Origin: Pedobacter chinensis
GTDB taxonomy: Bacteria > Bacteroidota > Bacteroidia > Sphingobacteriales > Sphingobacteriaceae
DNA: 64,000 nt
Direction of reading: 5' to 3'
NCBI RefSeq assembly: GCF_003339865.1
Contig: NZ_QPKV01000004.1
Coordinates: 62,001 to 126,000, forward strand
Below are positions 45,059-55,154 of this stretch, in pieces (position 1 is the stretch's first letter; every line of letters starts with the position of its first letter). The translations under genes were made by a program, and so were the position numbers. The notes under the pieces are model-generated. The model did not search any database. It worked only from the letters and a program-made list of their open reading frames with translations, and was not told the DNA's origin.

Positions 45059-46456
45059 CTCTAGCATTTCCCTCACATCCGTAATCTTACCTGTTACAGC
45101 AGCTGCTGCGGCAGTTAAGGGACTCGCCAATAATGTACGTGCATTTTGTCCCTGTCTGCCCTCAAAATTTCTGTTAGATGTAGAAACACAGTATTTGCCA
45201 GCAGGAATTTTATCTTCATTCATTCCTAAGCAAGCACTGCACCCAGGTTCACGTAATTGAAAACCAGCAGCCTCGAAAATTTTATCCAAACCTTCGTTTT
45301 TAGCTTGTTGTTCAACTTGCTTCGACCCTGGAACAATCCAAACCGTTACGTTATCTGCCTTGCGTTTATCTTTTACGAAATCTGCAACCTCTCGCAAATC
45401 TTCGATACGGGAGTTGGTACAACTTCCAATGAAAACATAATCAACTGGTTTGCCAATTAACGATGCATCATCATCAAAACCCATGTAATCCAAAGCCTTT
45501 TGATAAGAAAGTTTTTCTTTCTCAGGTTGAGCATCGGTTGCTGGGATGTGTTCCTTAATACCCATTCCCATTCCAGGGTTGGTACCATAGGTAATCATTG
45601 GCGCAATTGCTGCCGCATCGAAAGTTAAAACACTATCGAATTTTGCATCAGCATCGCTGTATAAAGTTTTCCAGTAAGCTAAAGCTTTATCCCACTCTTC
45701 GCCAGCTGGCGCAAATTCTCTTCCTTTTATGTAATCGAAAGTGGTTTGATCTGGTGCAATTAAACCACCTCTTGCACCCATTTCTATACTCATGTTACAA
45801 ATCGTCATACGAGCCTCCATACTTAAAGCCTCAATTGCCGAACCTGCATATTCAATGAAATAACCTGTGCCACCAGCGGCAGAAATTTGAGAAATAATAT
45901 ACAGGATAATGTCTTTCGCACCAACGCCTTTTCCAAGTGTTCCGTTTACTTCGATTTTCATGGTTTTAGGTTTCGATTGCAATAAACATTGCGTGGCAAA
46001 AACCTGCTCCACCTGTGATGTTCCGATACCGAAGGCAATCGCCCCGAAAGCACCGTGCGTAGAGGTGTGACTATCGCCACAAACCATTGTTTTTCCTGGT
46101 AAGGTAATACCCAATTCAGGACCAATCACGTGAACAATGCCCTGAAACGGATGTCCTAAACCATAAAGTTCAATCCCAAATTCCGCACAATTTTTAGTCA
46201 GCATATCCACCTGGTAACGAGATAGCTCTTCTTTAATTGGCAATAATTGGTTTAAAGTTGGTACGTTATGGTCGGCAGTAGCCACCGTTTGGTTTGGACG
46301 AAAAACAGGCAAGCCTCTTTTGCGTAAACCATCAAAAGCCTGCGGAGAAGTTACCTCGTGTATTAAGTGTGTATCAATGTATAAAATATCAGGAAACCCT
46401 TCTTCACTTTTTACAACGTGTGCGTCCCAAATTTTTTCTACTAATGTTTTTGACAT
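45044..46456 (-). CDS. leuC: 3-isopropylmalate dehydratase large subunit
   Basis: 470 residues, [4Fe-4S] aconitase-type isomerase subunit. Motifs [35 protein letters not shown] and [14 protein letters not shown] carry the three cluster Cys. N-terminus [12 protein letters not shown] is canonical. The last codons ([13 protein letters not shown]) overlap the start of the tandem array. Confidence 0.96.
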   Translation of the reverse strand: MSKTLVEKIWDAHVVKSEEGFPDILYIDTHLIHEVTSPQAFDGLRKRGLPVFRPNQTVATADHNVPTLNQLLPIKEELSRYQVDMLTKNCAEFGIELYGLGHPFQGIVHVIGPELGITLPGKTMVCGDSHTSTHGAFGAIAFGIGTSQVEQVFATQCLLQSKPKTMKIEVNGTLGKGVGAKDIILYIISQISAAGGTGYFIEYAGSAIEALSMEARMTICNMSIEMGARGGLIAPDQTTFDYIKGREFAPAGEEWDKALAYWKTLYSDADAKFDSVLTFDAAAIAPMITYGTNPGMGMGIKEHIPATDAQPEKEKLSYQKALDYMGFDDDASLIGKPVDYVFIGSCTNSRIEDLREVADFVKDKRKADNVTVWIVPGSKQVEQQAKNEGLDKIFEAAGFQLREPGCSACLGMNEDKIPAGKYCVSTSNRNFEGRQGQNARTLLASPLTAAAAAVTGKITDVREMLEKVEG

Positions 46457-46460
46457 TTTG

Positions 46461-46548
46461 CCCCCTAACCCCCTAAAGGGGGAATTTAAAGTTTATAATT
46501 ATATTTTAACCCATATCCAAAAGCCCCTTTTAGGGGGTTGGGGGTTAT
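46461..46548. repeat. CCCCTAAAGGGG-type inverted repeat between ilvC and leuC
   Basis: CCCCCTAACCCCCTAAAGGG then GG, about 40 AT-rich bases, then CCCCTTTTAGGGGGTTGGGG then G. Can form large hairpins in the ilvC-leuC intergenic RNA. Confidence 0.8.
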
Positions 46549-48026
46549 GCAGTTTTAATTGCTTTCATTGCGGTCATTGCCTTACGCAAAGTAGCCCCAA
46601 TTTGTTCTACCTGATGAGAACGGATTGCTTCGTTAACATCAATTAATTTTCTGTTATCAACCGCACCATCTTTACCTTCGTTAAAGTTTTTACCCACCAA
46701 ATCAGTATCTACTTTTTTCATGAAATCAGCTAGTAACGGTTTGCAAGCCTGATCAAATAAATAACACCCATATTCAGCAGTATCAGAAATTACACGGTTC
46801 ATTTCGAACAATTTTTTACGGGCAATGGTATTCGCAATCAGTGGTGTTTCGTGTAATGATTCGTAATAAGCAGATTCAGGCTTGATCCCCGCCTGAACCA
46901 TCGTTTCGAAAGCCAATTCAACACCGGCACGAACGAAAGCAACCATTAAAAGGTAGTTGTCAAAATATTCTTGTTCGCCGATTTTAACATCGCCAGCAGG
47001 TGTTTTTTCGAAAGCAGTTTCGCCTGTTTCAGCTCTCCATTTCAATAAGTTTTTATCGCCATTGGCCCAATCTTCCATCATGGTGCGGCTAAATTCGCCA
47101 CTCATAATATCATCCTGGTGTTTCTGGAATAACGGGCGCATGATAGCTTTCAATTCTTCTGAAATTTCAAAAGCTTTGATTTTGGCAACATTGCTCAATC
47201 TATCCATCATTGCAGTAATTCCACCTTGCTTTAAAGCTTCAGTAATTACTTCAACACCATATTGAACCAGTTTAGATGCGTAACCCGCGTCAATTCCTTT
47301 TTCTACCATCTTGTCGAAAGATAGAATAGAACCTGTTTGCAACAATCCGCAAAGGATAGTTTGTTCGCCCATTAAATCAGATTTCACTTCGGCTACGAAA
47401 GATGATTTTAACACACCCGCTCTGTGACCGCCAGTACCCACGCAATATGCTTTAGCCTGTGCTAATCCCTTACCTTGAGGATCATTTTCAGGGTGTACAG
47501 CAATTAAAGTTGGCACACCAAAACCGCGAACATATTCCGCTCTAACTTCGCTACCAGGGCATTTTGGTGCCACCATGATAACCGTTAAATCTTTACGGAT
47601 CTGCATGCCTTCTTCCACAATATTGAAACCGTGTGAGTACAATAAAGTAGCGCCTTCTTTCATTAAAGGCATAATTGCGTTTACAACAGCAGTGTGTTGT
47701 TTATCTGGCGTAAGGTTAATAACCACATCAGCAGTCGGGATTAATTCTTCGTAAGTGCCTACTTTGAAGTTGTTTTCCGTAGCATTTTTCCACGAATCGC
47801 GTTTGCCTTCAATTGCTTCCTTGCGTAAAGTGTAGCTTACATCTAAACCACTATCTCTTAAATTTAAACCCTGGTTTAAGCCTTGTGCGCCACAACCTAC
47901 AATGACCAGTTTTTTGCCTTTCAAAGCACTAACACCGTCCAGAAATTCTGAACTGTCCATGAAATCGCAAACACCCAATTGGTTTAATTTTTCTCTAAGA
48001 GGTAATGTGTTAAAATAATTTGACAT
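46545..48026 (-). CDS. ilvC: ketol-acid reductoisomerase, class II
   Basis: 493 residues, the long class II form with a duplicated helical C-terminal domain. NADPH-binding [51 protein letters not shown]. Converts acetolactate/acetohydroxybutyrate to dihydroxy acids in Val/Ile synthesis. Confidence 0.96.
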   Translation of the reverse strand: MSNYFNTLPLREKLNQLGVCDFMDSSEFLDGVSALKGKKLVIVGCGAQGLNQGLNLRDSGLDVSYTLRKEAIEGKRDSWKNATENNFKVGTYEELIPTADVVINLTPDKQHTAVVNAIMPLMKEGATLLYSHGFNIVEEGMQIRKDLTVIMVAPKCPGSEVRAEYVRGFGVPTLIAVHPENDPQGKGLAQAKAYCVGTGGHRAGVLKSSFVAEVKSDLMGEQTILCGLLQTGSILSFDKMVEKGIDAGYASKLVQYGVEVITEALKQGGITAMMDRLSNVAKIKAFEISEELKAIMRPLFQKHQDDIMSGEFSRTMMEDWANGDKNLLKWRAETGETAFEKTPAGDVKIGEQEYFDNYLLMVAFVRAGVELAFETMVQAGIKPESAYYESLHETPLIANTIARKKLFEMNRVISDTAEYGCYLFDQACKPLLADFMKKVDTDLVGKNFNEGKDGAVDNRKLIDVNEAIRSHQVEQIGATLRKAMTAMKAIKTA

Positions 48027-48174
48027 CGTTTTATTGGTTAATATTATTTAGGTTATCAATTTTATATTTCATTTTTTCCTTCGGTTAATTACACTAATGA
48101 AGTGATTCCACCGATTTTTATTATTTATTGCTATGGTTCGTGTCCTTACGAAACATTTTTTGTGGTCTAATTAT

Positions 48175-48334
48175 GAAAAGCAGGTTCAGTGCTTTTCGGT
48201 TCATTTAGTCCCGCTTTTCATTTCAATCTTTTTGCATTATGTCATTCGCTCCATTTCCGTCATTGCGAGGAGGAACAACGAAGCAATCTTTCCCGCAAAT
48301 CATCCAAAAAGTATTTCCACTTCAATCGGGTTTA
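48175..48334 (+). repeat. composite repeat element, copy 3 (core type A)
   Basis: Outer modules as in copies 1 and 2, with a type A half core CGTCATTGCGAGGAGGAACA then ACGAAGCAATCTT. Preceded at 48133 by GGTTCGTGTCCTTACGAAAC, a motif also preceding copy 1 (about 17500). Fills the 48027-48367 gap. Confidence 0.78.
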
Positions 48335-48367
48335 TTTTACTCAGGTTCGGTGTGTTTACCCTAAACC

Positions 48368-48838
48368 CTAAACCTTTTCTAAACCTTTCTTCAACGCCCA
48401 TGAATAACCAAAATGAAGGTTGTCATGTCCAATGGTTGTGATCAATATTTCTTCCACGCTATTCATTTCAACGCCATAAGTTGAAGTTGCAAAGGGAGTA
48501 ATGTTTGAAAAAACTCCATTAGCATAATCCACTTTTATCTTTTCAATACTTTCTAATGCTATAGCTTTCAATTCTGCTACTTCTTCTTCCGTTACTGTGT
48601 AAGTCGGTTTAGTATCTTTTCTATAAAACTCATTATACTTTACTGAACTGGCATCAGCTAAAATCCCGGTGCGCACATAACAAAGTGTTTGTGTGCTCAC
48701 TACGATATGGCCAAAGTTCCAGATGATGTTGTTGTTGTAACCATCAGGAATTTTATTCAATTGTTCGATGGTTAAACCATCAATTAGCTGAATAAATGCC
48801 TTGCGTGAGTTGATTATAAATTCAAATACCTGATTCAT
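48368..48838 (-). CDS. DinB-like four-helix protein
   Basis: 156 residues. His ligands in NIIWNFGHIVVSTQTL and TTIGHDNLHFGYS (three-His metal site of the DinB/YfiT family). Located between ilvN and ilvC; role unknown. Confidence 0.8.
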   Translation of the reverse strand: MNQVFEFIINSRKAFIQLIDGLTIEQLNKIPDGYNNNIIWNFGHIVVSTQTLCYVRTGILADASSVKYNEFYRKDTKPTYTVTEEEVAELKAIALESIEKIKVDYANGVFSNITPFATSTYGVEMNSVEEILITTIGHDNLHFGYSWALKKGLEKV

Positions 48839-48939
48839 TATTTTTTATTTAACCGCAAAGAGCACAAAGCTTTTTCGCAAAGGTCGCTAAGCATTATGCT
48901 TGCCTTATACCTTCAACCTTTTTGCCCTCTACCTTTATA

Positions 48940-49578
48940 TTACATCGTAAAAATCTTCTCGCCCTTATCCAAAAACTCATTTTCAATCAGCTCTTCTCCG
49001 GGTTCAAAAGCCTCAAATTCTTTCAGCTTTTCGTGAAAACCAGCACTGTCTTTAATAATGGCAACTCTTGCCGAACGAACAAATTCAATCAGTTCATAAG
49101 GTTCAAGGGCTTTTACCAAAGCATCAGTTTCTTCTCTATGGCCAGTAACTGCAAAAACCGTATAATCTTTACGAATCACTACGGCACTGGCTCCGTATTG
49201 TCTCAACAAACGCTCTACTGTTACTTTTTCGGCAATTTCATCAGTAGAAACTTTGTACAAAGCCAATTCCTGCCAGATAATTTCCTCGTTGGTGTTGAAA
49301 TAAACTTTCAATACTTCAATTTGCTTTTCAATCTGGCGGGCAAGCTTTCTAACCACTTCATAACTTTCTGTAATCACGATATTGAAACGGTGTATGCCAT
49401 CAATCTCAGATGGAGAAGTATTTAAACTTTCGATATTGATTTTCCTTTTAGAGAAAATAATCGCAATCCTGTTTAATAAACCAATGCGATTTTCAGCATA
49501 AACCGTAATGGTATATTCCTGCTTTCCATCTAAATCGGCTTTATCTATTTTATGTTCTATTTTATTTTCAGTACTCAT
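48940..49578 (-). CDS. ilvN: acetolactate synthase small subunit
   Basis: 212 residues from ATG 49578 (MSTENKIEHKIDKADLDGK); an ATG 18 nt upstream is possible. Tandem ACT domain YTITVYAENRIGLLNRIAII then FSKRKINIESLN and the second regulatory domain (ALYKVSTDEIAEKVTVERLL; ASAVVIRKDYTVFAVTGHRE). Gives valine feedback control of the large subunit. Confidence 0.93.
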   Translation of the reverse strand: MSTENKIEHKIDKADLDGKQEYTITVYAENRIGLLNRIAIIFSKRKINIESLNTSPSEIDGIHRFNIVITESYEVVRKLARQIEKQIEVLKVYFNTNEEIIWQELALYKVSTDEIAEKVTVERLLRQYGASAVVIRKDYTVFAVTGHREETDALVKALEPYELIEFVRSARVAIIKDSAGFHEKLKEFEAFEPGEELIENEFLDKGEKIFTM

Positions 49579-49631
49579 GATAATTTCTTTTGGCAATGCT
49601 TTTTGCTTTAGTCCTTTGCTATCCTTCCGCC

Positions 49632-51383
49632 TTATTTCAGTCTAATTTCACTTACGCTCATTCCCTGCGGAACCATTGGGAAAACGTTATTTTCTCTGCC
49701 TACCATAACTTCCAGCAGATAAGAACCTTCATGGTTAATCATGGTTTCTAAAGCTGTTCTTAAGTTTGCACGCTCATCAACTTTATCTGCCTCAATGTAA
49801 TACGCTTTAGCTAAAGCCACAAAATCAGGACTGGTGATGTTCACAAACGAATAGCGTTTATCGTGGAATAACTGTTGCCATTGACGAACCATTCCTAAAA
49901 AGCGGTTGTTCAAAATCAAGATTTTCACTGCAGCACCAAATTGCATAATCGTCCCCAATTCTTGTGGCGTCATCTGGAAACCCCCATCGCCAATAATGGC
50001 AATAACAGTTTTGTTTGGTGCGCCATACTTTGCTCCGATTGCTGCTGGTAAACCAAAACCCATTGTACCTAATCCGCCAGAGGTAATATTGCTACGCGTG
50101 TTGTTGAACTTCGCATAACGGCAAGCTACCATTTGGTGTTGACCAACATCCGTTACAATTACCGCATCTCCGCCACAAATTTCGTTGATGTTACGCAATA
50201 CTTCGCCCATTGTCATTTCATCACCTTCAGGATAAAGTTCTGGCGTAATAACCTGATCGATTTCCTGTTGGTTATAATCTCTGAACTTAGCTAACCAGTC
50301 TTCGTGTTTACGTTCATTTACCAAATTGGTTAACAGTGGCAAAGTTTCCTTACAATCGCCCCAAACACCAACCTCAGCTTTAACATTTTTATCAATTTCG
50401 GCGGGATCAATATCCAAATGAACAATTTTGGCCTGTTTTGCATATTTATCTAAACGACCTGTTACACGGTCATCGAAACGCATTCCAATTGCGATGATTA
50501 CATCAGCCTCGTTAGTGAGAACATTTGGGCCATAGTTGCCATGCATGCCCAACATGCCAACATTTAATGGGTGCGAAGTTGGTATGGCTCCTTCACCCAT
50601 GATGGTCCAGGCGGCTGGAATACCACTTTTTTCGATGAAAGCTTTAAATTCTTCTTCTGCGGTACCTAAAATAACACCCTGACCAAATAGTACGAATGGT
50701 TTTTTAGCAGTATTGATTAATGCTGCTGCCTGCTCAATATATTCAACCCGAACTTTTGGTTTCGGACGGTAAGAGCGGATATGATTGCACTTTACATATT
50801 CGGGGAATTCCTCAACCTGTAACTGTGCATTTTTGGTAATATCAATTAAAACTGGTCCTGGCCTGCCGCTTTTAGCAATGTAAAAAGCTTTTGCCAAAAC
50901 TTCAGGGATTTCTTTTGCGTCTGTAACCTGATAATTCCATTTGGTAACAGGCGTAGTAATGTTGATTACATCTGTCTCCTGGAAGGCATCAGTTCCTAAT
51001 AAATGCGCAAAAACTTGTCCCGTGATGCAAACAAGAGGAGTGCTATCGATTTGAGCATCGGCCAAACCTGTAACTAAGTTTGTTGCACCTGGTCCGCTGG
51101 TTGCGAACACCACACCTACTTCGCCGCTTGCTCTGGCAAATCCCTGAGCAGCATGGATACCACCTTGCTCATGACGGACTAAAATATGCTGTAATTTATC
51201 TGCGTAATCGTAAAGTGCATCATAAATCGGCATGATTGCGCCGCCTGGATAACCGAAAATGGTGGTTACGCCTTCCTCAATTAATCCATTCAACAAAACC
51301 TGCGAGCCTGTTCCTTTGAATAAGGTTTTTGAGGTTTCTGCTTTCGCCTCGGTTTGTTGTAGTGTATCTTGTGCAGTTTCCAT
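49632..51383 (-). CDS. ilvB: acetolactate synthase large subunit
   Basis: 583 residues, ThDP-dependent. YPGGAIMPIYDALY, RHEQGGIHAAQGFARASG, ATSGPGATNLVTGLADA, and the C-terminal ThDP motif GDGGFQMTPQELGTIMQFGA then AVKILILNN. Makes acetolactate (Val/Leu) and acetohydroxybutyrate (Ile). Confidence 0.96.
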   Translation of the reverse strand: METAQDTLQQTEAKAETSKTLFKGTGSQVLLNGLIEEGVTTIFGYPGGAIMPIYDALYDYADKLQHILVRHEQGGIHAAQGFARASGEVGVVFATSGPGATNLVTGLADAQIDSTPLVCITGQVFAHLLGTDAFQETDVINITTPVTKWNYQVTDAKEIPEVLAKAFYIAKSGRPGPVLIDITKNAQLQVEEFPEYVKCNHIRSYRPKPKVRVEYIEQAAALINTAKKPFVLFGQGVILGTAEEEFKAFIEKSGIPAAWTIMGEGAIPTSHPLNVGMLGMHGNYGPNVLTNEADVIIAIGMRFDDRVTGRLDKYAKQAKIVHLDIDPAEIDKNVKAEVGVWGDCKETLPLLTNLVNERKHEDWLAKFRDYNQQEIDQVITPELYPEGDEMTMGEVLRNINEICGGDAVIVTDVGQHQMVACRYAKFNNTRSNITSGGLGTMGFGLPAAIGAKYGAPNKTVIAIIGDGGFQMTPQELGTIMQFGAAVKILILNNRFLGMVRQWQQLFHDKRYSFVNITSPDFVALAKAYYIEADKVDERANLRTALETMINHEGSYLLEVMVGRENNVFPMVPQGMSVSEIRLK

Positions 51384-51404
51384 AATTATGTTTTTGCGGT
51401 TCTA

Positions 51405-51974
51405 TTATTCTTTAATTTTAAACCCAATTCTTTCTCTGTCTTTCCACTTCAATTGTGCAATTTTCTCGTCTATTAAATTTTCCATTGCATCATAAAGCTC
51501 ATTTAGCTGAACATCATGTTCGCCTATCCGTTCTTTAATTTCTATTAGCTGTTCGCTAATGTTGCTCTGCTTTAGCAAAATTTTCCGAACGTCAACAAAT
51601 GCTCTCATAATGGCAATGTTCATGTTAATTGCCTTGTCACTTTTCAAAACACCACTCAGCATGGCTACACCTTGTTCGGTAAATGCGTAAGGTAAATTAC
51701 CTCTATGTTTTTGCGAACCGGTCACAATTTGTGACCGGTTCATGTTTCCAGCTAATGAAGAATTGATTTTTTCATTTTGTATAGAAACATTTAGCCATTC
51801 ATCTGGAGTTAACTGAAACATAAAATCTTCTGGAAAACGCTTTATGTTTCGTTTCACGGCTTGATTCAATGCTTTTGTTTCAACTTCATAAAGTGATGCC
51901 AAATCGAAATCTAACATAACTCTTTCATCCCTTATTGTGTAAATTCTACTTTGAATGCTTTTAATAATTTGCAT
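51405..51974 (-). CDS. ORF6N-domain protein
   Basis: 189 residues. Residues about 8-95 form an ORF6N domain (YTIRDERVMLDFDLASLYEV then ETKALNQAVKRN ... FPEDFMFQLTPDEW), followed by LPYAFTEQGVAMLSGVLKSD and a C-terminal coiled coil (EQLIEIKERIGEHDVQLNEL). ORF6N is typical of phage antirepressor-like proteins. It ends 21 nt before ilvB and so sits inside the ilv transcription unit. Confidence 0.85.
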   Translation of the reverse strand: MQIIKSIQSRIYTIRDERVMLDFDLASLYEVETKALNQAVKRNIKRFPEDFMFQLTPDEWLNVSIQNEKINSSLAGNMNRSQIVTGSQKHRGNLPYAFTEQGVAMLSGVLKSDKAINMNIAIMRAFVDVRKILLKQSNISEQLIEIKERIGEHDVQLNELYDAMENLIDEKIAQLKWKDRERIGFKIKE

Positions 51975-52145
51975 ATCTTTTTCATTTTAATATTAATTTA
52001 TTGTCGGGATGACTTCAATTTAATATTTCATTTATATTCCAAAATCATGGTTCGTATCCCTACGAATTACCTTTGCCCTGGTTTGTGTCTTACGACCAAT
52101 ATTTCATTTCGTGAAGACACGAACCGAGGCCTAAGGACTTCAAAT

Positions 52146-53828
52146 TTAATATTCATCAGTTACACAGCCACTTGCTGCATCTGAAACTGTTTTAGCATAT
52201 TTATACAACACACCTTTTGTTACCTTCAAGGCTGGTTGTACATAGTTTTTTCTTCGCTCTGCGATAACCTCTTCGCTTACCTGTAGGCTAATAATGTTAT
52301 TTACTGCATCGATTAAAATCGGATCTTCATCTTCAACCAAACCAATTAGGCCACCTTTGTAAGATTCTGGTGTAATGTGGCCAACCACAAAACCGTGTGT
52401 ACCACCAGAGAAACGGCCATCAGTGATCAGAGCGACTGACTTACCCAAACCAGCACCAATAATTGCTGAAGTAGGTTTCAACATCTCGGGCATTCCCGGA
52501 GCACCAACCGGGCCAGCATTTTTAATCACAATTACATCTCCTGGTTGAACTCTTCCACTGGAAATACCAGCAATCAGATCATGTTCGCCATCAAATACAC
52601 GGGCTGGACCTTCAAATTTTTCTCCCTCTTTCCCGGAAATTTTTGCAACTGAGCCTTTTTCGGCCAGGTTTCCGTAGAGAATCTGTAAGTGACCAGTTGC
52701 TTTAATTGGCTCACTGATTTTTTGAATGATTTTTTGATCGTAATCCATAACCGATTTCACATCAGCCAGATTTTCGGCTAAGGTTTTTCCGGTTACAGTA
52801 AGGCAATCGCCATGTAATAAACCTTCATTTAATAAATATTTTAACACTGCCGGGATACCACCATATTGATGTAAATCCTGCATTAAGTATTTTCCGCTAG
52901 GTTTGAAATCGGCCAAAACAGGGGTTTCATCGCTCATGCGCTGAAAATCATCCTGAGTTACTTCTACACCAATTGCTTTACCAATTGCAATAAAATGTAA
53001 CACCGCATTTGTACTTCCACCTAAAATAATAATGGCACGAATAGCATTTTCAAATGCCTTTCTGGTCATGATATCTGATGGTTTAATATCTTTTTCCAGT
53101 AAAATTCTGATGTATTTTCCAGCATCCAAACACTCCTGTTTTTTCTCTTCACTAACCGCTGGGTTTGAAGAAGAATAAGGCAAACTCATGCCCAACGCTT
53201 CAATCGCAGCAGCCATGGTATTGGCAGTGTACATACCACCGCATGCGCCCGCACCAGGACAAGTATGTTTAATAATCCCCTGGTAATCTTCTTCTGAAAG
53301 GTTGCCGCAGATTTTTTGGCCTAAAGCTTCAAAAGCAGAAACGATATTTAATTCTTCACCTTTATAGTGTCCGGGAGCAATGGTGCCACCATAAACCATA
53401 ATCGAAGGGCGATCTAAACGGGCCATTGCCATAATTGCACCAGGCATATTTTTATCGCAACCAGGAATGGCAATTATCCCATCATAATACTGGCCACCGC
53501 AAATGGTTTCGATACTATCTGCAATCACATCACGGCTTACCAAAGAGTAACGCATTCCATCGGTGCCATTGCTCATGCCATCACTTACCCCGATGGTGTT
53601 AAAAACCAAACCCACTAAATCATTTTTCCAGACTCCCGCTTTAACGTCTTTTGCAAGGTCGTTAAGGTGCATATTGCAGGTGTTACCATCGTAACCCATG
53701 CTTGCAATACCCACCTGTGCTTTTGCCATATCTGCATCGGTTAAACCGATGCCGTAAAGCATGGCCTGCGCCGCAGGTTGTGTTGGATCTTGTGTAAATG
53801 TTTTACTGTATTTATTGATTTCGTTCAT
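52146..53828 (-). CDS. ilvD: dihydroxy-acid dehydratase
   Basis: 560 residues. Cluster-binding [20 protein letters not shown] and [19 protein letters not shown], plus [15 protein letters not shown]. Dehydrates dihydroxy acids to 2-oxo acids in Val/Ile synthesis. C-terminus ASGCVTDEY. Confidence 0.96.
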   Translation of the reverse strand: MNEINKYSKTFTQDPTQPAAQAMLYGIGLTDADMAKAQVGIASMGYDGNTCNMHLNDLAKDVKAGVWKNDLVGLVFNTIGVSDGMSNGTDGMRYSLVSRDVIADSIETICGGQYYDGIIAIPGCDKNMPGAIMAMARLDRPSIMVYGGTIAPGHYKGEELNIVSAFEALGQKICGNLSEEDYQGIIKHTCPGAGACGGMYTANTMAAAIEALGMSLPYSSSNPAVSEEKKQECLDAGKYIRILLEKDIKPSDIMTRKAFENAIRAIIILGGSTNAVLHFIAIGKAIGVEVTQDDFQRMSDETPVLADFKPSGKYLMQDLHQYGGIPAVLKYLLNEGLLHGDCLTVTGKTLAENLADVKSVMDYDQKIIQKISEPIKATGHLQILYGNLAEKGSVAKISGKEGEKFEGPARVFDGEHDLIAGISSGRVQPGDVIVIKNAGPVGAPGMPEMLKPTSAIIGAGLGKSVALITDGRFSGGTHGFVVGHITPESYKGGLIGLVEDEDPILIDAVNNIISLQVSEEVIAERRKNYVQPALKVTKGVLYKYAKTVSDAASGCVTDEY

Positions 53829-53927
53829 TTATATTATATGGTTGGTTAATCGTAAAAGTGGTTAATCGGTTAATTGTTAGAATAGCAAACCTGTCAATTA
53901 AACAGCTTAAACCATTCAATAGTTAAC

Positions 53928-54818
53928 CTATATAATTACCTCATAATTTACTTTTTCAAGCACGAGGTTTTTGTAGGCACGTTGTATGGTGTAACCGATA
54001 GATTCTCTCCAAAGTGTACGGAAAACAATATCATCTATTGAGGCAATCCCTGCAATTTCTGTGGCTGTTCCGCATAAAAAGGCGCTGTCTGCTTTTCTCA
54101 AATCCTCAACTGTTAATTTCTTTTCAATGCATTCGATATCTAAAACTGCACAAAGCTCTTTTACCGTTGCCCTGGTGATTCCAGGTAAAATGTTTCCTAA
54201 AGATGGTGTATAAAGTTTACCATCTTTCTCTATGAAAATATTAGCACCCGATGCTTCAGCAACAAATCCATGCATATCTAAAAGCAAAGCCTCATCGTAA
54301 CCTTTAATGTTTGCTGCGGTAGTAGCCAGAATTGAGTTTACGTAGTTTCCACTCAACTTTGCTTCCATCGGAGTGGATTTTGGATTCGGTCTTTCGTAAT
54401 CTGAAATGGTTAATTTTAGCAGTTTGTTGCCAGAGTAAGCATCCCAATCCCATGCACAAATTAAAATGGAAACTCCACTAGGGCCATTTAACTTCATATT
54501 TGGGTGGCAAAAAACCAATGGACGGATATAGGCATCTTTCAATTTATTTAAAGTAAGCAGCTTATAGGTTTCTTTGATGAGTTCCTCTTTATCCCAAGGG
54601 AAAGGAATATTTGCCAGCTGGCATGAACGTTCCAAACGGTCAAAGTGAGCGGCAGCCTTAAAAATGCGGTTTCCGTTATGGGTTTTATAGGCCCTGATGC
54701 CTTCAAACGCTGCATATCCGTAGTGTAGCGACTGACCATAAAGATCTGTGCTGCTATCTACAGCTTTTTCAAACCGTCCATCAAGGTAAATAATCGTATT
54801 AGAATTATAGTATTTCAT
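53928..54818 (-). CDS. ilvE: branched-chain amino acid aminotransferase
   Basis: 296 residues, fold-type IV PLP enzyme. LHYGYAAFEGIRAY, AKLSGNYVNSILATTAANIK, DEALLLDMHGFVAEASGANI, LPGITRATVKELC and FLCGTATEIAGI. First structural gene of the cluster; the attenuator leader lies 120 nt upstream. Confidence 0.95.
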   Translation of the reverse strand: MKYYNSNTIIYLDGRFEKAVDSSTDLYGQSLHYGYAAFEGIRAYKTHNGNRIFKAAAHFDRLERSCQLANIPFPWDKEELIKETYKLLTLNKLKDAYIRPLVFCHPNMKLNGPSGVSILICAWDWDAYSGNKLLKLTISDYERPNPKSTPMEAKLSGNYVNSILATTAANIKGYDEALLLDMHGFVAEASGANIFIEKDGKLYTPSLGNILPGITRATVKELCAVLDIECIEKKLTVEDLRKADSAFLCGTATEIAGIASIDDIVFRTLWRESIGYTIQRAYKNLVLEKVNYEVII

Positions 54819-54859
54819 CTGTTTATTTCATTGTTTTTTCATCAGTCAGATGGAGCTTA

Positions 54860-54908
54860 CCATGATTAAATAAGCATTCCACTTGTTGTTTCGGCTTTTT
54901 AATCATGG
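54860..54908 (-). promoter_or_regulatory. 11-bp inverted repeat between the ilv terminator and ilvE
   Basis: CCATGATTAAA and TTTAATCATGG, perfect complement, 27-nt loop. Could be an operator or an RNA hairpin before the ilvE start. Confidence 0.5.
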
Positions 54909-54937
54909 ATGGTTCATAATACTGTGTTTTGTTATTT

Positions 54938-54970
54938 AAAAAAAGCGTCCCGTTTGTATCGGGACGCTTT
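54938..54970 (-). terminator. attenuator terminator of the ilv/leu leader
   Basis: Minus strand: AAAGCGTCCCG, 7-nt loop, CGGGACGCTTT, then seven T. The perfect 11-bp G/C-rich stem with a T run is a strong intrinsic terminator. It lies 120 nt before ilvE, upstream of the whole operon. Confidence 0.9.
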
Positions 54971-54996
54971 AGGTATATTTAGTTTTTTAAATCTAT

Positions 54997-55131
54997 TTAA
55001 AAGCTGCCCGTTTTCTTTCCAAGTAAAATATTTAGGAGTAGTAGGTTCAGAATAATGACAGGTAACAACACAACATTTCCAGCTGCAATTGTAGTAGCAT
55101 TGTTTGAAAAAGTATTGTTTTGAATAGCCAT
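54997..55131 (-). CDS. candidate branched-chain leader peptide (IlvL-like)
   Basis: 44 residues from ATG 55131, preceded by AGGAAAT. Residues 20-37 read VVLLPVIILNLLLLNILL: 15 of 18 are Val, Leu or Ile. Leu codons here include CTA, CTA, CTC, CTA. The last codons before the stop (positions 55010-55000, CGGGCAGCTTT) match the 3' arm of the downstream terminator (CGGGACGCTTT) except for two bases, so they can pair with its 5' arm. Stalling on the Leu/Val/Ile run would leave that segment free to form the antiterminator; translation to the stop would cover it. It could otherwise be a small membrane peptide. Confidence 0.75.
   Translation of the reverse strand: MAIQNNTFSNNATTIAAGNVVLLPVIILNLLLLNILLGKKTGSF
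55000..55010 (-). promoter_or_regulatory. antiterminator strand in the leader peptide
   Basis: CGGGCAGCTTT can pair with AAAGCGTCCCG (54970-54960): 4 bp plus 5 bp flanking a 2-nt mismatch. Formation excludes the terminator. Confidence 0.65.
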
Positions 55132-55154
55132 TATTTCCTGATTCTTTATAAATA

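Noticed and set aside
48922..49425. 167-codon open frame on the plus strand opposite ilvN
   Set aside because: Fully antisense to a clear gene and without any recognisable domain; a shadow frame.
54823..54906. 27-codon ORF between the ilv terminator and ilvE
   Set aside because: No branched-chain run, no clear ribosome site, and it is mostly the hairpin sequence; likely chance.
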